The notes beneath the pieces are model-generated. The model was not told the DNA's origin, made no database searches, and was given only the letters and a program-made list of their open reading frames with translations. The translations under genes were made by a program, and so were the position numbers. Shown here piece after piece: positions 8,201-16,297 of a stretch of DNA of 37,990 nt. Where the stretch lies: IMG/VR virus record IMGVR_UViG_3300017593_000132, positions 1 to 37,990 of that record. One strand, given 5' to 3'. Positions within the stretch are counted from its first letter, which is position 1, and each line of letters opens with the position of its first letter. The DNA is from a virus.

Positions 8201-10440
8201 CAGAAGCTCCCCGTGCGCGCGTCGCGCGGCGCCTGCGCCGACTTCGATGCCCAGTAGGCGCCGAGGATGTCGGCATCGGTCGGGTTGTCGTTGCCACGGG
8301 CCTTGAATGCCTTTTTGATCGCGTCGGCCTGGGCACTCGGGATGTCGCCGACCTTCATGGAGAGCATCTGCTGCCCGCCAGTGCCGGTGTCGAATCCCAG
8401 GAAGGATCGGCGGAACGTCACGTTCTTTGCGAACAGCCCATCGATGTGCGCTTGCACCTCGGCGTCGCTGAACTTCTTGCCGGCGGCGCGCTGTGCATCG
8501 ATGACCGACGAATCGATGAACCGGCGGATGGCGCCCACCCGTTGCGCGTCAGCACTGCCATCCTTGGGCGTAGGGTCGATACCCAGACTGGCTAGGCGCT
8601 GGTTCGCCACGCGGCTGATGGCGCCGTCGTTGAGGTCGCCCGGAGCGTTGGTGCCAACGCCGGCCAGGAGGTCTGCGCGCTTCTGCGAGAACCGCTGAAA
8701 GTCCTCCTTCGATAGGCCGTTGCGCAGCTGGTAAAACTGCGCGTCCGTCATCTGCGTGAGTGCCTGGGGATTGGTGGTCAGACGCAGGTAGATCCTGTCG
8801 TCCGTGGTGTCGTCGCCCAGCGCCAGCCGCTTGCCGAAGTTCATCACCTCATCGACCTTGTCCGGAGCAAACCGCGCGAGGCTGGCGCGCGTTCCGGCCG
8901 GCAGTTCGGTGTACCTGCCGCCGTTCTTCACCAGCTCCTGCATTGCGGCCGTGACGATCTCGTCCTTGCGTTGCGCGATTGCCTTGCTCTGATCCTCGAA
9001 CTGCTGGGTGACCGTGTCGAGCGCGGTCTTCAGTGCAACCGGGCTGGCGTTGGGCCCCAGCCGCTCGCGCACAGCCTGGTGCAGCTGCTCCTGCGTCGGC
9101 CGCGGCGCCACGCCGCCGGAGGGGGTGGTGAGCTGCTGGACGACGTTCGCGACGTAGGTGCGCGTCTCGGCCGGTGCGCTGGCCAGCCAGGCATCGGGCG
9201 CCACGCGCTCGCCCTTGCCCGCGTTCTTCTCGGCCGCCTTGATCGCGTCATCGACGGCGCCCGGCCCCCAGTTGTAGGCGGCCGCAGCCTTGGCGACGTC
9301 ACCGTCGTAACGCTTGACCATGGCTCCCAGGTAGTCGCGCCCGACGCGCGCGCGCTCCTCGAGGCTGTCATTCGCAGCCGGCCGCACGCCGAAGCCGGGA
9401 TCTCGGTTGGTGCCGTCCATGACCTGCATGCGGCCCTTGGCGCCCCTCGGGGAGGTCAGCACGTTCCCAGCGGCATCGGTGTCGCGGCCGCGGCTTTCCA
9501 GACCCATCACGATGTTGGTCAAGCGGTCCATGCTGCTCGGGTTCACCGTCGACTGCGTGCCCTGCACAATCTGCGTCGCGACGGCGGCGCCCACTCGCGT
9601 GTCGTAGTCGCGCTGCAGCGTGCCGTCGATCTGCAGCATGTCGCTCGCTGTCAGCCGGTCGCCGTAGCGCTTGCGGTAGGCCATGGCGGCGTTCACGTTG
9701 CCGGCGTCCAGCGCCGACTTAATGGCGCCCAGGTGCGCGCCGCTGATCGCCTCGGCCGACTTCTCGCGCGCCCAGCTCGCGGCCTTGCCCTGCATCTGCG
9801 CGGCGCCCGGCACGAACACACCGCTGTCGGGGTCCACGCCGCCCTCGATCGCGGCGCGGATGCGAGTCTCCTGCTGCTTCACGTTCTCCGGATCGGAGAA
9901 GTTGAGCACCAGTGCGTTGGCAGCGTTCTTCACCGAGGCCTCGCGCACGCTGAGCGTGTAGCTCTGCTGCTGCTCGCCCTCGTACTTCATGGCCTGGCCG
10001 TAGAACTGCGTGCGCACGTTGTTGGCGCGCGCAGTGAACATCGCGCGCTGCCGGTCGTTGCCCAACCCGCTGGCGATCTCGGAGAACGTCTTGTCCAGCT
10101 TGCCCGCGTACTCCTCGGCCAGCGGCATGCCGCTCTGCCGATTCAGCGCGTCGTAGCCCTTGATCGAGGAGTAGCCATCCTTCGGATCGCTCTGCAGTCG
10201 CAGCGCAGCCTCGGTGGCTTGGTTGAGTGCATCGTCGACGCGCAGGGCATTGGCCTGCTCGATTGCCTCGTAGCGCGCGCGCTCGAGCACCTCGCCGGCC
10301 TGGCCGAGCGCGGCGCCCGCGGCCTGGCTCTGGCGCGCGCCGATGGAGAGCAGTCCGGCGGACTGGCTATTCTGCAGGGTGATATTCGGCGCGCCGGCGG
10401 GGGCGACGCTGCGCTGCGTGACGCGGGGAACGGTTGCCAC
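8200..10440 (-). CDS. Internal virion protein with lytic transglycosylase (SLT) domain
   Basis: Predicted to open the peptidoglycan locally during DNA ejection. It has 746 residues. The first 300 are mostly helical and Gln/Ala-rich, as in virion core proteins. Residues about 305-435 carry an SLT/lysozyme-like domain: the catalytic Glu is E315 in GLESRGRD, followed by SPRGAKGRMQVM and the AAYNWGPGAV block that marks family 1 transglycosylases. The C-terminal third is helical. It sits between the gp14-like protein and the giant 2067-aa protein, so in T7 terms the enzyme is on the gp15-slot protein, not on gp16 as in T7. Its stop overlaps the next start (TGATG). Confidence 0.88.
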   Translation of the reverse strand: MATVPRVTQRSVAPAGAPNITLQNSQSAGLLSIGARQSQAAGAALGQAGEVLERARYEAIEQANALRVDDALNQATEAALRLQSDPKDGYSSIKGYDALNRQSGMPLAEEYAGKLDKTFSEIASGLGNDRQRAMFTARANNVRTQFYGQAMKYEGEQQQSYTLSVREASVKNAANALVLNFSDPENVKQQETRIRAAIEGGVDPDSGVFVPGAAQMQGKAASWAREKSAEAISGAHLGAIKSALDAGNVNAAMAYRKRYGDRLTASDMLQIDGTLQRDYDTRVGAAVATQIVQGTQSTVNPSSMDRLTNIVMGLESRGRDTDAAGNVLTSPRGAKGRMQVMDGTNRDPGFGVRPAANDSLEERARVGRDYLGAMVKRYDGDVAKAAAAYNWGPGAVDDAIKAAEKNAGKGERVAPDAWLASAPAETRTYVANVVQQLTTPSGGVAPRPTQEQLHQAVRERLGPNASPVALKTALDTVTQQFEDQSKAIAQRKDEIVTAAMQELVKNGGRYTELPAGTRASLARFAPDKVDEVMNFGKRLALGDDTTDDRIYLRLTTNPQALTQMTDAQFYQLRNGLSKEDFQRFSQKRADLLAGVGTNAPGDLNDGAISRVANQRLASLGIDPTPKDGSADAQRVGAIRRFIDSSVIDAQRAAGKKFSDAEVQAHIDGLFAKNVTFRRSFLGFDTGTGGQQMLSMKVGDIPSAQADAIKKAFKARGNDNPTDADILGAYWASKSAQAPRDARTGSF

Positions 10441-10443
10441 TGA

Positions 10444-11016
10444 TCAATCCCCCATTCCGCGGTTGCTTCGGAAGGCCCAAGCCGAGAACCCGTCTGCGCC
10501 CGCGCCGGCGGCGACGCGGTTGCCGGAGTACCAGGTGCGCGCGGCCTGCGTCGCGCTGGTGAGCAGCGACGTGCCGGCCGACAGCCACGGGCGGATCTGG
10601 CTGGCGCCGGTGGCCGCGGCTACCGAACGATCGGCGTACTGCCGCGCCTGCATCCGGTATCCCCAGGCCTCCCGCGCCGCGTTCTGCTGCAGTTGCGCCG
10701 CGTCGACGGCCGACAGGTAATCGGTGTCCGTGATGACCTGCAGCGCGGACCCATAGCCGAGGTCTACGCCATTGGCGGCCAGCGCCGCGCGCTGCGACCC
10801 CTTGACCTGCGCGCCCCGGCGCAGTGCCTCGCTCGCGGCCATGTCGCCGCGCTCGATGGCGTCCTCGGCCTGCCAGGCCGACAGCTGCGAGTTGTTGGCC
10901 TGCACCTGCGCTTCGGCGCGCAGCGACGCCTGCTCGGCCTTCGCCTGGCTGTAGGCGCCCATCGCCTGCACGCCAGCGCCCATGCCCTGGAAGATCTGCC
11001 CGACTTCAATGCCCAT
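10444..11016 (-). CDS. T7 gp14-like internal virion (core) protein
   Basis: 190 residues, rich in Ala and Gln. A short Gly-rich hydrophobic N-terminus (IFQGMGAGVQAMGAYSQ) leads into one long helical region (AEQASLRAEAQVQANNSQL... to about residue 130) and a Gly/Ser tail. This matches phage virion core proteins of the gp14 family in size and pattern. In T7, gp14 forms the outer-membrane part of the ejection conduit. It follows the GNAT gene with an 11-nt overlap and precedes the transglycosylase by 3 nt, as expected for the ejectosome cluster. Family call is by eye and by position. Confidence 0.75.
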   Translation of the reverse strand: MGIEVGQIFQGMGAGVQAMGAYSQAKAEQASLRAEAQVQANNSQLSAWQAEDAIERGDMAASEALRRGAQVKGSQRAALAANGVDLGYGSALQVITDTDYLSAVDAAQLQQNAAREAWGYRMQARQYADRSVAAATGASQIRPWLSAGTSLLTSATQAARTWYSGNRVAAGAGADGFSAWAFRSNRGMGD

Positions 11017-11485
11017 CGTTTTTCACCATCGTGTAGCCCGCCAATCGGTAGCCCATGCGCTCGTAGGCGCGCACGGTCTGCTCGGCGTGGATCTCGGTGC
11101 TGACGCCCAGCACGGGCCCGGAAACACCCTGCTCAGCGCCCCACTGCTCGAGCGCCATCACTAGAGCCCGGAAGGCTCGGCCGCCGAGCAGCGATGCGCG
11201 CACCTCGGGGCGCACGTACAGCGTGAGGTCGGTGAGGTAGCGTTCCTCCGAGAACCACCGCGAGGCGATCGTTCCGACCGTCATGCCTACGATGTACCCC
11301 TCGGACTCGGCGACGAAGGCGCAGCCCGCGGGCACCAGCAGCGTGCCGTGCAACTGGTGGAAGACCTCAGTCAGCTTGCGGGGGCTGAACGCCATGCCGC
11401 TGTAGCGCGGGCTCTCGGCGTGCAGAGCGCGGCCCATCTCGATCATCACGGCGAGATCCGCCTCGGTGGCTTCGCGCACGCGCAT
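11006..11485 (-). CDS. GNAT-family N-acetyltransferase in the T7 gene 13 position
   Basis: 159 residues with the GNAT layout: an N-terminal REATEADLAVMIEMGRAL strand-helix, a central beta-hairpin (CAFVAESEGYIVGMTVG), the LTLYVRPEVRASLLGGRAFRALV acetyl-CoA binding strand and helix (RASLLGG stands where the usual RxxGxG/A loop is expected) and a C-terminal AVRAYERMGYR-like block (TVRAYERMGYRLAGY). It sits between the tail nozzle and the gp14-like core protein. Whether it acetylates a phage or host target, or has become a structural protein, cannot be told. The start is 1 nt after the upstream stop. Confidence 0.8.
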   Translation of the reverse strand: MRVREATEADLAVMIEMGRALHAESPRYSGMAFSPRKLTEVFHQLHGTLLVPAGCAFVAESEGYIVGMTVGTIASRWFSEERYLTDLTLYVRPEVRASLLGGRAFRALVMALEQWGAEQGVSGPVLGVSTEIHAEQTVRAYERMGYRLAGYTMVKNDGH

Positions 11486-11486
11486 G

Positions 11487-14105
11487 TCAGCCGCCCACCG
11501 CGACCTCGAGGGTCATGCCAAGGACCATCAGGCTCACCGGATTGGCCTGCTGCACGCACATCGAGCCACTGCGGTTCCAGTCCGGGTCCGCGACGATCTC
11601 GACCTCGTCCGTGACCAGTTCTGGCGGGCTCCCGTAGGGCTCGGTGTTGCGGGTCTTGAAGGGGCGCAGATTGTTGAAGCTGGGCCCCGTCTCGAAGCCG
11701 TTGGACTCGAGCACGCGCACGTGCACCTTGTTCACGTTCTTCTGCGTCCCCTGCCCCAGCGCCTCGGTCTGCAGAGAGATCGGAAGGGTCTGGATTCGGG
11801 TCGTGTACGGCAGTCCGACATGCACTTTCGAGGCAGGGCTCGACAGCGTGATCTTTCCGCCCACCACGACCTGCGGCGGCTCGACACCGCCGTCGGCCAG
11901 GATGGCCACGGTCTCGCCCTCGAGGTGGTGCAGGTTTCCGATCACGTCGGCCGGCGCGCCGCTGTAGCTGGCGCCGCAGTCGACGAAGAACTGGTCGGCG
12001 GGCGTGTCGAAGCGCCGCGTGTGCAGCCGTTCGACGTAGCGCAGCGGCTGGCCGTTGATCTCGCGCCGCACGATCACGTAGAGCACGTCCTCGTCGCCCT
12101 CGGCCACCGTGCAGCAGGATTCGAACTGCCCCGCCGTGCGATGGCGGTGCCAGGCGCGCACCTCGTGCTCGGTCACGTAGGTCATACCCAGCATCGCACC
12201 GTCGCTGCGCACCGACCACAGGAGCTGTTGCGGCGCGCGCGAGAACGCCATCTGCCGCACGGCCAGGTAGTCGAACAGGTGCGGCGCCAGGATCGAAACG
12301 TCCGAGGTCTGGTAGCCCTGCTGCTGCCAACTGAACTCGAGCTCTCGGATGTGGCCGCCGCGGTCCTGCGCGAACAGGATGGTGCGATTGGTCACCACCG
12401 GCTGCACGTTCGACGCGCCGCTGTAGCCCTGCTGCTTCACGCTCACGCTGCTCGGCGTCAGCGCGCCGCCGTCCGCGCTCATGAGCTTCCACTCCCCGCC
12501 CGAGGTCAGCAGCATCAGCTCGTTCATGGGCACCAGGTGGCGAATGGTGTTGGCCTCTCGGCTGACCACGCGCAGCGTGATGCTGTCGTCGTCGCGCGTG
12601 GGCTGGCTGTACCCCAGGTTCAGCTCGGTCCCGGAGCGCGTCATCCAGACGGTTTGCGGCGCGTTCAGCGTGCCGGCGAAGACGCGGCGCTGCTCGTGGT
12701 AGCTGACCGCCTGAGGAAAGTTGCCGTCCCCCAGGAAGGGGTTGATCTGCAGCGGTGGGGTGGTCGACGTGTCCGGCAGGATGTTTGCGTCCATGAAGAC
12801 GCAGTCCGGGCCTGCGCGGCCGACATAGGCGAGGATGCCATTGGTGAGGCGGTAGACGTTGTACGCCCGCACACCCGGCACTGCCGGCCAGCGCACTGTG
12901 TTGTAGTTGCCAGCGACGGTGAGGTCGTTCAGCGCGAAAGCCGACGACGAAGCGATCGATTCCTCTTTGCCGAGCTCGTCGCTCGAGGTGACCGCGTAGG
13001 CGTATTCGATGAGGCCGGCGCCCGTAGGAATCACCGACACGCCGGTGGAGAAAGGCGCGACGGCGGTGGCGCTGATGATCGGCGTCGGCCCGATGCCGCC
13101 ATAGTTCGGCACCGATGGATCGGGCAATCGGTCACCGTCGTCGATGAACTGGCTGCTCGAGGGAGACACGCCGAAGAATTGAGGCTGGCCGCCCACGTAC
13201 TTGTAGACCAGGTACAGCTGCGCGCCCGGGATGCTTCCCCACGCCACCACGTTGTAGCGGCCGGGGATTGAGAGGTCGTTCATGCAGCTCACCGGCAGCG
13301 ACATGGTGCCGTAGCGGTAGTCGCTCAGGATTGCCACCACCGAGTACTTGTGCTCGATGGCGTTGGGGATGGCCACGTTGCTCTGCGGCGGCGAGAGCGA
13401 CGAGGTGAACTGGATCGTCTGCAACTCCCAGTTCGTGGCGCCCTTGCGCCGGAGCTCGCGCGGCGCGTAGCGCGGCGACACGAGCGTCATGACGTCCGCC
13501 GACTGCACGTAGTGGAGCGTGTCGAGGTCGTTCTCGTCGTAGGGTGACGCGATCTCGTACAGCCGCGCCAGCGTACCGCCACCCGTGTAGGGGCCCATCC
13601 CGACGCTGCTGATCGGCACGCCGTTCAGATCGTTGAGCGTCAGCGAGTCGCTGGTCGGCGTTGAGGCCACCATGAACCAGCGGGTGGTCAGGTCTGGCAT
13701 GCCGCCGATGCCGACGCTGTAGACCCAGTTTCCCGCCGACAGACCATGCGCACCGGTCATCCCGAAAACCGCTGGGCTGGCGATGGAGATGGTGTTGATG
13801 GCCAGGGCCGGCTCGAGCAGCGTGCCGCCCTGCGTGTGGAAGCGGATGTAGCCATGGCCGAACTCGAGCGCAAAGGTCTGCTGGGTGTTGAACGCGAAGG
13901 GCAACAGGCGCGACTTGCGCGCCGAGTCGCGCGTGCGGTTGATGTAGCCGAAACCTGGCCGGTTCTGGATCGGGCCCTGAGGCGTGACGATCGCGTTCTC
14001 GCACAGCGCCAGACCGGTCTGGTACTTCTCGAGGTCGACGCGCGAGAACAGTTCTGGCGAGATCTCGCCGCCGGCGAACGAGCGGCTCAGGGTCTTGATC
14101 GCCAT
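11487..14105 (-). CDS. Tail tubular protein B (T7 gp12-like nozzle)
   Basis: Forms the distal tube of a podovirus tail. The 872-residue protein begins MAIKTLSRSFAGGEISPEL and has the gp12 signature LEKYQTGLALCENAIVTPQG with NRPGF, followed by a long beta-rich body. The start at 14105 is chosen over an ATG 21 nt upstream because GGAGG lies 9-13 nt before it and the ATG overlaps the gp11-like stop as TGATG. Two repeated modules occur in the middle: IPNAIEHKYSVVAILSDYRYG...NVVAWGSIPGAQLYLVYK and GLIEYAYAVTSSDELGKEE...NTVRWPAVPGVRAYNVYR, which look like tandem fibronectin-like or bulge domains. The order gp11-gp12-core matches T7. Confidence 0.88.
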   Translation of the reverse strand: MAIKTLSRSFAGGEISPELFSRVDLEKYQTGLALCENAIVTPQGPIQNRPGFGYINRTRDSARKSRLLPFAFNTQQTFALEFGHGYIRFHTQGGTLLEPALAINTISIASPAVFGMTGAHGLSAGNWVYSVGIGGMPDLTTRWFMVASTPTSDSLTLNDLNGVPISSVGMGPYTGGGTLARLYEIASPYDENDLDTLHYVQSADVMTLVSPRYAPRELRRKGATNWELQTIQFTSSLSPPQSNVAIPNAIEHKYSVVAILSDYRYGTMSLPVSCMNDLSIPGRYNVVAWGSIPGAQLYLVYKYVGGQPQFFGVSPSSSQFIDDGDRLPDPSVPNYGGIGPTPIISATAVAPFSTGVSVIPTGAGLIEYAYAVTSSDELGKEESIASSSAFALNDLTVAGNYNTVRWPAVPGVRAYNVYRLTNGILAYVGRAGPDCVFMDANILPDTSTTPPLQINPFLGDGNFPQAVSYHEQRRVFAGTLNAPQTVWMTRSGTELNLGYSQPTRDDDSITLRVVSREANTIRHLVPMNELMLLTSGGEWKLMSADGGALTPSSVSVKQQGYSGASNVQPVVTNRTILFAQDRGGHIRELEFSWQQQGYQTSDVSILAPHLFDYLAVRQMAFSRAPQQLLWSVRSDGAMLGMTYVTEHEVRAWHRHRTAGQFESCCTVAEGDEDVLYVIVRREINGQPLRYVERLHTRRFDTPADQFFVDCGASYSGAPADVIGNLHHLEGETVAILADGGVEPPQVVVGGKITLSSPASKVHVGLPYTTRIQTLPISLQTEALGQGTQKNVNKVHVRVLESNGFETGPSFNNLRPFKTRNTEPYGSPPELVTDEVEIVADPDWNRSGSMCVQQANPVSLMVLGMTLEVAVGG

Positions 14106-14752
14106 CAGCGGTCCCTCCACGGCCACGCACTAGGCGCGCCCCGCGCGCGCACAGCCGACGGCACAAACTCGCGCAACTGGTTCTTCCTGCTCCCGGTGTT
14201 GGAGTCATCCGCCTTCGCAGTGGCAAGCTCGACCAGGTAGATCTGCATCTGGCCCTGCGACACCCTCATGCCCTCGCCGCCCTTGATGATCGGCCCGGCC
14301 AGCATCGAGGCCAGCAGGCGCGCCAGCGCAGCAACGAACATAGGCGTGAAGCGCGTGGTGTCGGTGAGCGTGCGCGTGTAGCGCAGCGTCGCCTCGGAGC
14401 GGTTCGTGTAGAGCACTTTGGTGCCCGCGGCATTGGTCTCCACGATGTAGTCGTCCGAGACTGAGTCGTCACAGACCTCGTTAGCCAGCACGGACCGGGG
14501 CTTCAGGCAGTCGGCCGGCAGCTGGTAAGCGTAGGCCCAAGACGGCCGGTCGCTGCTGACGGCCGCCAGTACTGCGCGGCGCATCGCGAATGTCCACGGA
14601 TGCACCTCCAGCATTTGGTCGCGCGCGATCGGGTAGAACCGGCCGCACTGCTGTTCTTCTGCGCCGTCATAGGGCGGCACGATCGTGGTGACCTGTGCGA
14701 GCGAGCCGATGTGCGCGAGCGCCAGGTTCGAGATATCGACGTCGGATGCCAT
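14105..14752 (-). CDS. Tail tubular protein A (T7 gp11-like adaptor)
   Basis: 215 residues. Starts MASDVDISNLALAHIGS, the typical opening of gp11-type adaptor proteins, with ARDQMLEVHPWTFAMRRAVL, the arginine/tryptophan helix that packs on the portal, and a Pro/Leu block (YAYQLPADCLKPRSV). The C-terminal part is helical and then basic (RKNQLREFVPS). It joins the portal ring to the tail nozzle. Lies just upstream of the gp12-like gene with a TGATG overlap. Confidence 0.88.
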   Translation of the reverse strand: MASDVDISNLALAHIGSLAQVTTIVPPYDGAEEQQCGRFYPIARDQMLEVHPWTFAMRRAVLAAVSSDRPSWAYAYQLPADCLKPRSVLANEVCDDSVSDDYIVETNAAGTKVLYTNRSEATLRYTRTLTDTTRFTPMFVAALARLLASMLAGPIIKGGEGMRVSQGQMQIYLVELATAKADDSNTGSRKNQLREFVPSAVRARGAPSAWPWRDR

Positions 14753-14758
14753 GACGTG

Positions 14759-15214
14759 TCAGGTGAAGTTGAGGTTGACGGACACGTCGCCCGCGCCCAC
14801 TGCCGCGAGCACCCCGTCGAGGATGCTGGTGGTGATCGCGATGGCCAGGCCGTTGGGAAAGGCCACACCACGCGAGCGCGAGATGTCGATGGGGAAATTG
14901 CCCGGCACGACGAACACCATGGCCGGCAGATCGGCAGCGACTGGAATGGTGCTCTGGTTGTAGAGCTTCACCACCCGCGTAGCGCCCAGGGCGGTCATGT
15001 TGCTGATCTGGATACCGTAGAGGATCGCGGCGCTGTTCTTGATCACCGCTGCGTTGTTGTTCGCGGCCGAGAGCGCTCGGAATGTCGAGGCGCCGCCGGC
15101 CACCATCATGCGGTCGAGCGACACGACAACTGCGGCTTTTGTGCCGTCTCCCAGGTCCATGTAACGGGTCTTCACGCCGAAGTCATTGGGGTCGGCGACG
15201 ATGATGTCGGGCAT
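14759..15214 (-). CDS. Conserved phage beta-rich virion-associated protein (function unknown)
   Basis: 151 residues, nearly all short hydrophobic strands and Gly/Asn turns. The core (NMTALGATRVVKLYNQSTIPVAADLPAM then VVPGNFPIDISRSRGVAFPNGLAIAIT) matches a pattern I recognise from hypothetical proteins in phage structural modules, where it looks like a compact beta-sandwich. Placed between the capsid genes and the tail adaptor, so it may decorate the capsid or fit at the head-tail neck. An intrinsic terminator precedes it (15230-15254). The ribosome site AGGAG is 8 to 12 nt upstream of the ATG. I do not know its role. Confidence 0.7.
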   Translation of the reverse strand: MPDIIVADPNDFGVKTRYMDLGDGTKAAVVVSLDRMMVAGGASTFRALSAANNNAAVIKNSAAILYGIQISNMTALGATRVVKLYNQSTIPVAADLPAMVFVVPGNFPIDISRSRGVAFPNGLAIAITTSILDGVLAAVGAGDVSVNLNFT

Positions 15215-15229
15215 GCTGGTTCTCCTGTG

Positions 15230-15254
15230 AAAAAGGCCGCTCGTCGGCGGCCTT
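15230..15254 (-). terminator. Intrinsic terminator inside the late operon
   Basis: On the minus strand AAGGCCGC, a 6-nt loop and GCGGCCTT form a perfect 8-bp stem directly followed by further T residues (five Ts in all counting the stem end). It stands between the 160-aa gene and the 151-aa gene, just before the ribosome site of the latter. It would reduce transcription from head into tail genes unless transcription is antiterminated. Confidence 0.75.
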
Positions 15255-15280
15255 CTGCGTTGCTCGGCGCAGGCGGCCGA

Positions 15281-15763
15281 TCAGCGACGACGCTTGGATG
15301 CCTTCTCCTTGGCTTCCCAGTCGGGGTCGTGTTCGGCGTCCTCGAACCAGCTGGTCGGGTCCTCGGGGTAGGTCGGCAGGTTGCGATCGTTGGGGAAAAC
15401 TTCGCCCTTTTCCTTGATGCCGCCGTATTCGCCCTTCGCGCGCGCGCGCACGACTTCGGCGTATTCCGTGTCGTCCTCGGACGAGCCCGGCTGGATGCCC
15501 TTGGCGATCAGCGAGGACTGCAGCGGCTGCGACACGGCGCGCGGATTACTCGGCGCCGGCGGAGCGGCGGCCAGGCCGTAGTCGTAGGCCATGTCGGGGC
15601 GCGACTCGCCCGGGTTTCCGATGACCGGGCTATTCGCCGGGTCCCCGCCGGCCGGCGTGGCCGAGGCCTTGCCGTTCTCGTTGGCCGTGCCGCTGGCCTC
15701 GGTCTCGTACTGGGTGCCAGCACCCTCAGGGGTGGCAGACGTGGGCTTGGGTTGACGCGACAT
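15281..15763 (-). CDS. Hypothetical Pro/Ser/Glu-rich virion-module protein
   Basis: 160 residues from the ATG at 15763, chosen because GGAG lies about 9-12 nt upstream and the frame further upstream overlaps the cement gene in the wrong frame. The sequence is low-complexity: Thr/Ala/Gly/Pro-rich for the first 80 residues, then charged (RARAKGEYGGIKEKGEVFPNDRNLPTYP split over two short blocks), ending with KASKRRR. It looks disordered. It lies between cement and the tail genes. I do not recognise the family; a flexible head-associated or neck protein is possible. Confidence 0.65.
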   Translation of the reverse strand: MSRQPKPTSATPEGAGTQYETEASGTANENGKASATPAGGDPANSPVIGNPGESRPDMAYDYGLAAAPPAPSNPRAVSQPLQSSLIAKGIQPGSSEDDTEYAEVVRARAKGEYGGIKEKGEVFPNDRNLPTYPEDPTSWFEDAEHDPDWEAKEKASKRRR

Positions 15764-15793
15764 GATGATGATCTCCGAATTGGGTTGCGGAAT

Positions 15794-15818
15794 GCCGGCC
15801 CGGTTGCGGCGGGCCGGC
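15794..15818 (-). other. Strong GC hairpin between the cement gene and the 160-aa gene
   Basis: GCCGGCCC and GGGCCGGC form a perfect 8-bp stem around a 9-nt loop, in the 62-nt gap after the capsid cement gene. There is no T tract, so it is more likely a 3'-end-protecting or processing hairpin for the abundant capsid mRNA than a terminator. Confidence 0.5.
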
Positions 15819-15825
15819 GTGGCCG

Positions 15826-16260
15826 TCAGGTGCCGACCTTGAAGCCCGAAGCCAGGTACTGCTGGATGTCGGTGTCGAGCACGACGAACGCGCTGGCCGT
15901 GCCGGCCGTCATGGCAGCGGTGCCCACGCGCCACGCCACACGGGTGTACCGACGCAGATTGCCGGGGAAACGCACCTGCGCGATCGTCTTGTTGGCGCCG
16001 AGTGCAGCCAGCGCAAGCGCAGGCGTCACCACCAACACATCGGTGAAGGACGAGTTGTCTGCCGAGTCCTGCAGCACGGCCTGCAGCGTGCCGGCACCGC
16101 CCGAGGTGAAGGCCGCGTTGGTCTTCACCACGAGCCACAGGTCGCCGGCGCCCGGTCCCGAGTTGCCCGGGCCATGGTCGTAGCTGTTGGTGCTGGCGGT
16201 GTCGCCGGTGGACGTGATCGCCTGGGCGTTCGCGTAGATGGCTTGGTTGTCGAGAATCAT
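15826..16260 (-). CDS. Bbp16-like capsid cement (decoration) protein
   Basis: 144 residues beginning MILDNQAIYANAQAIT, the signature opening of the BPP-1 Bbp16 family, with GPGAGDLWLVVKTNAAF and a LVVTPALALAALGANKTI/VRFPGNLRRYTRVAWRVG core rich in beta strands. In BPP-1 the homologue is the cement protein that clamps the capsid lattice. It directly follows the major capsid gene with a 37-nt gap. Length and order agree with that family; assignment is by pattern, not by search. Confidence 0.82.
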   Translation of the reverse strand: MILDNQAIYANAQAITSTGDTASTNSYDHGPGNSGPGAGDLWLVVKTNAAFTSGGAGTLQAVLQDSADNSSFTDVLVVTPALALAALGANKTIAQVRFPGNLRRYTRVAWRVGTAAMTAGTASAFVVLDTDIQQYLASGFKVGT

Positions 16261-16297
16261 GGTGATCTCCTGGGTTTGTTTGCTGGGATCGCCTGCC

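Noticed and set aside
15281-16138. Longer 285-codon version of the 160-aa gene
   Set aside because: The extra N-terminal part overlaps the cement gene in another frame and looks non-coding; a good ribosome site stands at the internal ATG at 15763.
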